Positions 6,286 through 12,427 of a stretch of DNA of 12,427 nucleotides are shown in pieces. A model generated the notes under the pieces. The model did no database searches. It saw only the letters and a program-made list of their open reading frames with translations, and was not told the origin of the DNA. The stretch is from Calditrichota bacterium (GTDB lineage: Bacteria > Calditrichota > Calditrichia > RBG-13-44-9 > J075), in NCBI GenBank assembly GCA_024275555.1, contig JAJRYW010000602.1:1-12427 (forward strand), read 5' to 3'. A program made the translations under genes and the position numbers. The first letter of the stretch is position 1, and each line of letters opens with the position of its first letter.

Positions 6286-7524
6286 CTATTGAGAGAGAAT
6301 TGCCGATTGAACTTTTCTGCCCTGCGGGGTTTGAAGATAAATAAAATATACGCCCGAAGGTAGCTTTCTTCCGGAATCGTCGCGCCCGTCAAATGAAAAA
6401 CGATGTGCGCCGCTTAACGGCCCCTGGTAGAGCAGCCGAACCGTTTGCCCCAATGTATTGGCCACGGCCAGGTGCACCTGTTGGCGTCCGGCCAGGTAGA
6501 CTTCCACCACGGTGCTGCCGTTAAAGGGGTTGGGATAGTTGGGGCCCAGGGTAAAAGATTCCCGGAGCGGCGTTTCCCGGGGGGCCGGAATGCCGGTCAG
6601 CACCTCCAGGCGCTCGACCTGGTCGGTGACATGCCCGCCCATGTGATCGGTGCGGCCGCCGATGGCAAAGAGCTGGCTGCCGACCCTGGCCACAGCCAGG
6701 TTCTTCCGGGATAGCTGCAAGGAGGGGCCGTTGTTCCATGGCCCTCCCCCCGCCAAATCGGCGTACTGGACGTTATCCAGAATACCGGACTGGTTTTCCC
6801 CGCCGACCATCCACATCATACCGTTGACGCCGGCTCCGGAAGCCCCGCCGCAGGAGTACAGCATCGTTCCGGCGTTTACCCAGCCCTGGGAGGGCACGTA
6901 CTTCTCATAGGTATTCAATGGCCCGAAATAAAAACCGCCCAGCACATAGACTTCGTTATTGATCAGGCCGGCAACAGCCGCCACCCGGGGGACGTTGAGC
7001 TGCTCCGGAAGAGTATCCCAGCTATTCGAATGGGGATTGTAGCGCTCTACAATGCTGTAGGTGTTTTGAAAATTGGCTCCGCCGATCAGCCAGATCAGGC
7101 TGTCGACCACCACGGCGCTCAACCCTTCCCGGGGGGTGGGAATTTGACTGACCACCGTCCACTGGTCGGTCGCCGGGTCGTAACATTCCACATCGGAGAC
7201 AAACTGATGGTGATCCCGCCCGCCGAACAGGTAGATTTTCCCCCGGAAGGCTACCGCCGCCGCGGCAGTACGGGCAATATTGATATCGGCGACGTTGCTG
7301 CTCCAGGTATCCGATGAAGCATGATACGCTTCCACGGTAGCAATGCCGAAATGCTGGGCCTGGCTGCCGCCGATCACATAGATTGTATCGCCCAGCACCG
7401 CCGCGCTGCACCCCTGCCGGGCGGTGGGCATCGGCGCGCGCAGTTGCCACTGCTGGGCAAAACCGGCGCTGATGCCAATCAAAATGCTCCAGGCTATCCA
7501 TAGTGGTCTTTGCAATATTTGCAT
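6286..7524 (-). CDS. Secreted six-blade kelch-repeat protein with T9SS sorting tail
   Basis: This 412-residue exported protein probably forms a beta-propeller that binds a ligand or partner at the cell surface. A signal peptide (1-23, SAGFA-Q) is followed by six kelch repeats. Their Gly-Gly pairs fall at 52-53, 101-102, 148-149, 196-197, 241-242 and 289-290, a period of about 48, each after a hydrophobic strand such as YVIGG or YLFGG. Conserved W residues (74, 122, 169, 215, 263) occur between them. The tail from 316 (RETPLRESF) carries NYPNPFNGST and a FlgD-like Ig fold ending SGVYFIYLQT. The motif has Gly where the other two sorted proteins here have Pro. It follows the kinase gene by 51 nt with no terminator, so it is probably in the same operon. 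The ribosome binding site is weak. A near-palindrome at 7511-7523 covers the start codon. Confidence 0.9.
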   Translation of the reverse strand: MQILQRPLWIAWSILIGISAGFAQQWQLRAPMPTARQGCSAAVLGDTIYVIGGSQAQHFGIATVEAYHASSDTWSSNVADINIARTAAAAVAFRGKIYLFGGRDHHQFVSDVECYDPATDQWTVVSQIPTPREGLSAVVVDSLIWLIGGANFQNTYSIVERYNPHSNSWDTLPEQLNVPRVAAVAGLINNEVYVLGGFYFGPLNTYEKYVPSQGWVNAGTMLYSCGGASGAGVNGMMWMVGGENQSGILDNVQYADLAGGGPWNNGPSLQLSRKNLAVARVGSQLFAIGGRTDHMGGHVTDQVERLEVLTGIPAPRETPLRESFTLGPNYPNPFNGSTVVEVYLAGRQQVHLAVANTLGQTVRLLYQGPLSGAHRFSFDGRDDSGRKLPSGVYFIYLQTPQGRKVQSAILSQ

Positions 7525-7575
7525 GGTTTTATCTCGCTTTATGTTACTCCCATCAATAGGACAAAATCTATACCA

Positions 7576-9351
7576 TTATTGTTTTTTAAGCACGGTTTGA
7601 ATCCGCAGGGTGTCCCGGGCCTGAATCCGGATATACTGCCGGTGCGGCATCAGCAGCGGGTGTTTCAGTTCCAGGAAATAGCGGCCGGCCGGCAAAACGA
7701 TGGGATGCTCCAGCGGAGTGGAATCCCGCAGTTTGTTGTTGATGTAGATTTCCGCCCAGGGGCGCGCCTCTACCCAAAGATAACCAACCGTGGCCAGGAA
7801 CGACCACTCTAACCGATGCTCTTCCCCCGCCCGGAGATTGAGCTGGAACACCCGCGGCGAGAAACTGGGGTGGAGCAAGGTAACCGTACGCCGGCCGGGA
7901 GCAAGCTCCAGGGTGCGCTGCACCAGGTGCGAATCCAGAGGCTGACCGTCAATTTGCACCTCCGCCCAGGGCTCTACCCGGAGTTGCAGATAGGCCCGGG
8001 TGGACGTCTCCGGCGGCGGGCTGACCGGGGGGAGCTCGGCCGCTTCCCTCGCCCCCAGGTTTGTTGCCTCGGGCAAAAGCGAATCTTCCTGCTCCACCTG
8101 CTGCGGCAGTTTTCCGGCCTTTTGCCGGATAGGACGGGCCCGCGGCGGGTTCTCCGGCGGAATCGAATCACTCGATTCCCCGGGAGCGCTCGCCGCAACA
8201 GCAGCCGAGTCCGGTAGCACTTTTTCGTCAACCGATATGCCTGGTGTAGCCATTCCCTGTTTTTGGGACAGCCTGGAATCCGCCGCCTGGTAAAACCAAA
8301 GAAACAGGAGCGTTGCCAAAACCGCCCCGGCAATGCCGCCCAGGTAACCGACCCATTTTCGCCGCGCCGCCGGAACGGCTGACCGCGCCGGTTCGCTGCG
8401 GCCCGGCAGCGCCTCATCGTCGGGCGCGGTTTCTCCCAACGGCGCCGCCCTCTCGACAAACTGGCCGGTGCACATTTCTACAATAACCCGGGGGCCTAAT
8501 TCAATTCCTTCCCGGGCGGCCAGGGTCAAGAGCGCCTCACGGGCCGCCTGCGCGCTTTCCCAGCGATCTTGAGGAGATTTCTGCAAAAATTTGCCCACGT
8601 ACTCGATCCAGGTTCCGGGCAGATCGGGCAGAAAATCGCGCAACGGCGGCGGCTCTTCGTTGATAACTTTGTAGATGCAGGCCGAGTAGTTCTCCCCGCC
8701 AAACGCCTGCCGCCCGGAGAGCATTTCATAGAGCACCGCTCCCAGGGCAAACAGGTCTGCCTGCCCCTGTAAGGGCTGGCCGGTGATTTGTTCCGGGGCC
8801 ATGTAGGCCGGCGTGCCCACAATGCTCCCCTGCTGGGTCACGGTCGGTTCTTCCCCGATTTGCGCCAAACCGAAGTCGGCTAATTTGGCGTACCCCTGGG
8901 TGTTGATGAGGATATTAGCCGGTTTCACATCGCGGTGAATGATCCCGCGCCGGTGGGCAAACTGCAGGGCCTGGAGAATGTGATCGGTAATGGAAAGCGC
9001 CACGGGAAGCGGCAACGGTCCGCAATTTTTCAAAAGCTCTTTGACGCTGGGGCCGTCGATGAACTCGTTGACAATATATTGATAGCCCTCTTTCTCCCCC
9101 AGGGCGTACACATCGACAATGTGAGCATGTTTGAGGTGCGCACAGACTTTGGCTTCCCGGCGAAACCGCGCCGTCCATTCCGGCTGCCGGGCGATGTGGT
9201 CTTTCAGCAGCTTAACCACCACGGCCCGGTCCAGGCTTAGCTGGGCGGCCCGGTAGACCAGGGTGTGCTGCCCCTGGTAAAGCAATTTATCCAGCCGGAA
9301 ATCATCCACCTGCTGAAAAGGAAGCCGGTCAACCGGAGATGCTTTGCTCAC
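7576..9351 (-). CDS. Transmembrane Hanks-type Ser/Thr protein kinase with two PEGA domains
   Basis: This 591-residue inner-membrane kinase should phosphorylate Ser/Thr on cytoplasmic partners. The kinase domain (about 18-275) has K47 in VVVK, E66 on helix C, HRD-VKPAN with D141 and N146, D159 of DFG, the segment GTPAYMAPE (179-187), D199 and R263. The glycine loop is degenerate (LYQGQHTLVY, only the middle Gly kept). A Pro/Ala-rich linker leads to one membrane helix (about 333-354), then a low-complexity extracytoplasmic stalk and two PEGA domains (about 452-520 and 521-588, with EPWAEVQIDG and RPWAEIYINN), typical of envelope-facing modules. The start is GTG, overlapping the activator stop by 4 nt (GTGA); no in-frame ATG lies nearby. 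Coupling with the sigma-54 activator suggests the two act together (inference). All catalytic residues are present, so it is likely active. Confidence 0.95.
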   Translation of the reverse strand: MSKASPVDRLPFQQVDDFRLDKLLYQGQHTLVYRAAQLSLDRAVVVKLLKDHIARQPEWTARFRREAKVCAHLKHAHIVDVYALGEKEGYQYIVNEFIDGPSVKELLKNCGPLPLPVALSITDHILQALQFAHRRGIIHRDVKPANILINTQGYAKLADFGLAQIGEEPTVTQQGSIVGTPAYMAPEQITGQPLQGQADLFALGAVLYEMLSGRQAFGGENYSACIYKVINEEPPPLRDFLPDLPGTWIEYVGKFLQKSPQDRWESAQAAREALLTLAAREGIELGPRVIVEMCTGQFVERAAPLGETAPDDEALPGRSEPARSAVPAARRKWVGYLGGIAGAVLATLLFLWFYQAADSRLSQKQGMATPGISVDEKVLPDSAAVAASAPGESSDSIPPENPPRARPIRQKAGKLPQQVEQEDSLLPEATNLGAREAAELPPVSPPPETSTRAYLQLRVEPWAEVQIDGQPLDSHLVQRTLELAPGRRTVTLLHPSFSPRVFQLNLRAGEEHRLEWSFLATVGYLWVEARPWAEIYINNKLRDSTPLEHPIVLPAGRYFLELKHPLLMPHRQYIRIQARDTLRIQTVLKKQ

Positions 9352-10820
9352 TTAATCTGCCACTCTTTCATTTTATAATGCACCCAGCGCAGCGAGACGC
9401 CCATCGCTTCGGCAACTTTGGTTTTATTGCCGTCGTAGGCGCGCAGGGTCTTTTCCAGCAAAATCCGGGAAATCTCTTCCAGGGTCATCCCCGCTTCAAT
9501 GCTGCCGGGCTGGCTGAGGGTGTTGATCAGGATATCTTCTTCGGAGATCAGCGCACTGTTGGCCATGACCACCGCCCGCTCGATGGTGTTTTCCAACTCG
9601 CGCACATTTCCCGGCCAGTGGTAGCTCATCAATTTTTCTAAAGCCCCGGGCTGAAACCCGGTAATGCTCTTCTCCATGCTGCGGGCATATTTTTTCAGAA
9701 AATAATGCGCCAGCAAGGGGATATCTTTTAAGCGTTCCCGCAGCGGGGGGATGTGAATTTCGATCACATTGAGGCGGTAATACAAATCTTCCCGAAAGCG
9801 GCCTGCTTTTACCTCCTCGGCTAAATTGCGGTTAGTGGCGGCAATAATGCGCACATCCACCGGGTAAGGACGGCTATCGCCCAGGCGCTGGATTTCCCGC
9901 TCCTGTAAAAAGCGCAGCAGTTTTACTTGCAGATTTAAGGGCACGTCGCCGATTTCATCCAGGAACAAGGTTCCCGTGTTGGCTAACTCGATCATGCCCT
10001 TTTTGTCCGTATTTGCCCCGGTAAAAGCGCCCTTCCGGTAGCCGAACAGCTCGCTCTCCAGCAAATTTTCCGGAATAGCGGCGCAATTTACCGCCACAAA
10101 GGGATTCTCTTTGCGATGGCCGTTGTAATGAATCGCCCGGGCCACCAGTTCCTTCCCCACACCGGTTTCCCCGGTAATGATGACCGTGGAATTATTGGTC
10201 AGCACCTTGCCCATAAGCCGGAGCACTGCTTCCATGGCTTTGCTGCGGGCGACAATCTCTTTAAAGGAATAGATGCGATGAAATTCCCCTTTCAGCAATT
10301 CGTTTTCACTGCGCAGCGCAGCCAGCAGCCGGGCGTTTTCGATGGCTACGGCGGCCTGGTTGGCAAAGGCGCTCAAAAAATCGAGGCTTTGCTGGTCAAA
10401 CTTGGCGGTTTGTTCCTGGCTGTCGATGTAAATGACCCCCAGCAACTCCCCCTTCAGCAACAGGGGCGTGCAGGCAATGGAGCGGATTTGGTGCAGAATA
10501 ACGCTTTCGCTGACATCTTCCCCCTCGCCGCCCAGGGCGTCAAAAGTTAAGATCGGTTTTTGAGTGGAAAGAACTTTTTGCACGGCGGTTGAGGATATAC
10601 CGGAAATACTGTTCAGTTTATCCGGATCGATATTCCGGGAGGCTTTTGCAACCGGCATCTGGCCCTTTTGCTCCTGCAACAGGATAAAGCCCCGCTCCGC
10701 CTGAAGCTGCTGCAAGGCAATTTCCAGGATGCGCTCCAGCAATCGCTCCAACTCCTGGATAGAATTGATTTCCTGGCTGATTTCGGCCAGGGCCTGGAGG
10801 TATCGTTCCGGTATTTTCAT
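9348..10820 (-). CDS. Sigma-54-dependent transcription activator with N-terminal GAF domain
   Basis: This 490-residue cytoplasmic enhancer-binding protein should remodel RNA polymerase holding sigma-54, using ATP. A GAF sensor (about 8-165) is followed by a helical linker and the AAA+ core (about 185-420). The core has Walker A GETGVGKE (217-224), the sigma-54-contacting loop GAFTGA (264-269), Walker B TLFLDEIGD (D288, E289), probable arginine fingers in GRFREDLYYRL (R343, R349), and WPGNVREL (402-409). A Fis-type helix-turn-helix ends the protein (about 462-488, GNKTKVAEAMGVSLRWVHYK). There is no response-regulator receiver or FHA domain, so its signal is a GAF ligand, a partner protein or phosphorylation by the adjacent kinase (inference). 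The ATG follows AAGGAAAG and lies 11 nt after the lipoprotein gene stop. It is a full-length FhlA/NtrC-class activator with all key motifs. Its target promoters are not proven. Confidence 0.96.
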   Translation of the reverse strand: MKIPERYLQALAEISQEINSIQELERLLERILEIALQQLQAERGFILLQEQKGQMPVAKASRNIDPDKLNSISGISSTAVQKVLSTQKPILTFDALGGEGEDVSESVILHQIRSIACTPLLLKGELLGVIYIDSQEQTAKFDQQSLDFLSAFANQAAVAIENARLLAALRSENELLKGEFHRIYSFKEIVARSKAMEAVLRLMGKVLTNNSTVIITGETGVGKELVARAIHYNGHRKENPFVAVNCAAIPENLLESELFGYRKGAFTGANTDKKGMIELANTGTLFLDEIGDVPLNLQVKLLRFLQEREIQRLGDSRPYPVDVRIIAATNRNLAEEVKAGRFREDLYYRLNVIEIHIPPLRERLKDIPLLAHYFLKKYARSMEKSITGFQPGALEKLMSYHWPGNVRELENTIERAVVMANSALISEEDILINTLSQPGSIEAGMTLEEISRILLEKTLRAYDGNKTKVAEAMGVSLRWVHYKMKEWQIK

Positions 10821-10831
10821 CAGCTTTCCTT

Positions 10832-11824
10832 CTATGGTACAATAAATGACGCTTCTTTGGAGCGGCTGTAGTTGCTGAGATTATCGCGCACCCCGATGGT
10901 CCAAAAATAGGAGCCGCTGCCCAGGGAATCCGGGACCGTGTAAGTAAACAGGGCCGGGTCAATCGGGGGCGAGATGTGGATTAGCACCGGCACCCCGGCA
11001 TTAATCCGGAACACCCGGGCCTCGAAGGTAAAGCTGAACGGCAGTGTAAAAGGCTGCCATTCCAAAACCGGGAAGGCCGGCGCGGTCTGCAGATCAACCG
11101 GGGATTGCGGGATAGGGGCCGGATCAATAATCCGTCGCAGAAAATACGGCCCGCCGCGAACAATCGCCCCGGCCTGGTCGGTCACGGTCAGCCAACTGTC
11201 GTTTTCGACCAGTAGCTGCAAAGTCCCCCCGGGAAGGTCAAAATTTTCAATTTCTATCGAAAAAGAATCCGCCCGCGAGGTGGCTTGCAGCGCTTGAGAA
11301 ATATTCAATTGAGGAACGCTGAAAACCAGGGAATCGATATCCGCACTGCCGTCCGGGTCGGCCACAACCAGGGAAAATATGGCATGGTAGATTTCCCCCG
11401 GCCACCACTGATCGATATGCTCGCTGTAAAAGCGCACCCGGGCAATCACCGGCAGGGCATCGAGAAAGAAATTAACTTCCTGCGCCGAGGCGGCGTCCTT
11501 CAGGGCGACCTCCAGGGTGTCCGGCAGATAATCCGCCTTCTCTGCCACCACCCGGTAGTTGCCCGGCCGGAGGTTCTCAAACCGGTACATCCCTTCCGGG
11601 GAAGTCAGGCGAACCAGCCCATCGGGCAGGAGCTTTACTTCACTGTTTTCCAGGGGCTGAACCGGCTGGAAGCGGGTAAAAACCGCCCCGGCAAGGGTCA
11701 GGCTGTCAGTTGCGCCGGTATCGATGCCGTCCAGGGGATTGCTATGAGGCGCTTCGGGGACACAACCGTACCACAGGATCACACTGCCAAAGAGAATCAT
11801 CAGGTAGACAAAATGTTTGCGCAT
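10832..11824 (-). CDS. Multi-domain beta-sandwich lipoprotein, first gene of the operon
   Basis: This 330-residue protein of unknown function probably faces the periplasm or cell surface. An N-terminal hydrophobic segment ends in a lipobox-like ILWYG-C21. W and Y at -3 and -2 are unusual, but the following VPEAPHSNPLDG stretch matches the acidic or Asn-Pro-Leu-Asp start common in FCB lipoproteins. A carboxypeptidase-regulatory-like domain (about 41-123, with GMYRFENLRPGNYRVVAEK) is followed by a possible Ig-like domain (125-230) and a fibronectin-III-like domain (about 238-330, ending SYFWTIGVRDNLSNYS). It begins the minus-strand operon, 11 nt before the activator gene. The ATG at 11824 has only a weak ribosome binding site. 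Inference: it could be the envelope sensor or anchor for the kinase-activator pair, but it could simply be a structural lipoprotein. Confidence 0.85.
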   Translation of the reverse strand: MRKHFVYLMILFGSVILWYGCVPEAPHSNPLDGIDTGATDSLTLAGAVFTRFQPVQPLENSEVKLLPDGLVRLTSPEGMYRFENLRPGNYRVVAEKADYLPDTLEVALKDAASAQEVNFFLDALPVIARVRFYSEHIDQWWPGEIYHAIFSLVVADPDGSADIDSLVFSVPQLNISQALQATSRADSFSIEIENFDLPGGTLQLLVENDSWLTVTDQAGAIVRGGPYFLRRIIDPAPIPQSPVDLQTAPAFPVLEWQPFTLPFSFTFEARVFRINAGVPVLIHISPPIDPALFTYTVPDSLGSGSYFWTIGVRDNLSNYSRSKEASFIVP

Positions 11825-11850
11825 AAATATTGCCAGCAGCCATTGGTGTA

Positions 11851-11865
11851 TTGCAATTTAAGCAA
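11851..11865. promoter_or_regulatory. Inverted repeat upstream of the lipoprotein operon
   Basis: TTGC-N7-GCAA (TTGCAATTTAAGCAA) sits 26-40 nt before the lipoprotein ATG in the 223-nt divergent spacer, where a promoter or operator would be expected. The arms are only 4 bp, so chance is a real possibility. It is not the same arrangement as the TGCAAA-A-TTTGCA sites. Confidence 0.25.
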
Positions 11866-11992
11866 ATAAATTAAACCGCCGGAGTTGGAAGAAACAAGGG
11901 AAAGTTCATTGAGGAACAGAGATGCCCACGCCGTCATGCCGGGAAAAGAGAAACATTCCAAAACTCTTGGTGTCTCCGCAGCAAAAATCTGT

Positions 11993-12000
11993 TATATTTG
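11993..12000 (+). promoter_or_regulatory. Candidate uvrA promoter element
   Basis: TATATTTG matches the TAnnTTTG -7 element known from Bacteroidetes promoters and lies 47 nt before the uvrA ATG. A TTGG at 11967-11970 is the nearest -33-like element, but it is slightly too far away (23 nt from the end of TTG). I see no LexA-type site that I can recognise. Confidence 0.35.
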
Positions 12001-12047
12001 CCGATTAGTTGAACATGAAAAAGCCAAACAGGAAATCATAATAAGCG

Positions 12048-12427
12048 ATGCATAAAAAAGAATATTTAGTCGTCAAAGGAGCGCGGGAGCATAATCTGAA
12101 GAATATCGATGTGCATATTCCGCGCGAAAGATTCGTGGTCATCACCGGGCTGTCCGGCTCCGGCAAATCCAGCCTGGCGTTTGATACGATTTATGCGGAA
12201 GGCCAGCGGCGCTATGTGGAATCGCTGAGCGCCTACGCCCGCCAATTCCTGGGGCTGATGGAAAAACCGGATGTGGATTACATCGACGGCCTCTCCCCGG
12301 CGATCTCCATCGAACAAAAAACCACCCATAAAAATCCCCGCTCCACCGTCGGCACCGTTACGGAGATTTACGACTACCTGCGCCTGCTCTTTGCCCGGAT
12401 CGGCAAACCGCATTGTTACAATTGCGG
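12048..12427 (+). CDS. uvrA: UvrA, excinuclease ABC subunit A, N-terminal part (cut by the window end)
   Basis: The first 126 codons of UvrA, the ATPase that finds bulky DNA lesions and loads UvrB in nucleotide excision repair. From ATG 12048 the frame stays open to the window end. It reads GAREHNLKNIDV, Walker A GLSGSGKSS (34-42), LAFDTIYAEGQRRYVESLS, ARQFLG, then LSPAISIEQKT (Q-loop) and NPRSTVGTVTEIYDYLRLLFARIG. C123 and C126 begin the first zinc site. These are near-invariant UvrA signatures and leave no doubt. Normal length is about 940 residues, so most of the gene lies outside. The nearest Shine-Dalgarno-like AGGA (12030-12033) is rather far from the ATG. A mini-ORF of 8 codons (12015-12041) ends 6 nt before the start. 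The gene is divergent from the signalling operon. Confidence 0.97.
   Translation, partial: MHKKEYLVVKGAREHNLKNIDVHIPRERFVVITGLSGSGKSSLAFDTIYAEGQRRYVESLSAYARQFLGLMEKPDVDYIDGLSPAISIEQKTTHKNPRSTVGTVTEIYDYLRLLFARIGKPHCYNC

Noticed and set aside
11813..11835. Sigma-54-like TGGCAATATTTATGCG on the minus strand at the lipoprotein start
   Set aside because: GG-N10-GC spacing fits, but the -12 part lies on the start codon, so transcription would begin inside the gene.
12066..12413. Open minus-strand frame at the right edge
   Set aside because: It is antisense to unmistakable uvrA coding sequence.

Overview
The window looks like chromosomal DNA from a Gram-negative member of the Fibrobacteres-Chlorobi-Bacteroidetes (FCB) superphylum, most likely outside Bacteroidetes proper (Calditrichota, Ignavibacteriota, KSB1-like or a similar lineage). 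The main clue is three proteins ending in a type IX secretion (T9SS)-style sorting tail with the NYPNPFN motif. Supporting clues are PEGA-domain Ser/Thr kinases, 'NPLD'-type lipoproteins and moderate GC content. No rRNA, tRNA, CRISPR array, insertion sequence or phage gene is visible.

Layout: (1) 1-378 has no confident gene; it holds edge fragments and a possible promoter. (2) 379-3573 (+) is a secreted M1-family zinc aminopeptidase with extra surface modules and a T9SS tail. (3) A 40-nt perfect palindrome at 3595-3634 is a bidirectional terminator between this gene and the next, which is convergent. (4) 3685-5271 (-) is a secreted His/Gly-rich protein with two copies of an about 87-residue domain of unknown function and a T9SS tail. 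(5) 5272-5490 is a regulatory-looking spacer with a sigma-54-like promoter and two tandem palindromic sites. (6) 5491-11824 (-) is a tight five-gene run, in transcription order: a lipoprotein, a GAF-type sigma-54 activator, a transmembrane PEGA Ser/Thr kinase, a secreted six-blade kelch protein with T9SS tail, and an exported TPR-like/DUF5683-like protein. (7) 11825-12047 is a divergent spacer. (8) 12048-12427 (+) is the start of uvrA, running off the right edge.

How the genes may work together (inference): the lipoprotein, the kinase with its extracytoplasmic PEGA domains and the two exported proteins lie in the envelope, while the sigma-54 activator is cytoplasmic. The activator stop and kinase start overlap by 4 nt, so the two are probably made together. 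This suggests an envelope-sensing signalling cassette. The neighbouring His-rich gene has a sigma-54-like promoter (10 of 12 consensus positions) and two palindromes two helical turns apart about 120-140 nt upstream, the usual arrangement for an enhancer-binding activator. It is therefore a candidate target of the activator. The M1 peptidase and uvrA look like independent neighbours.
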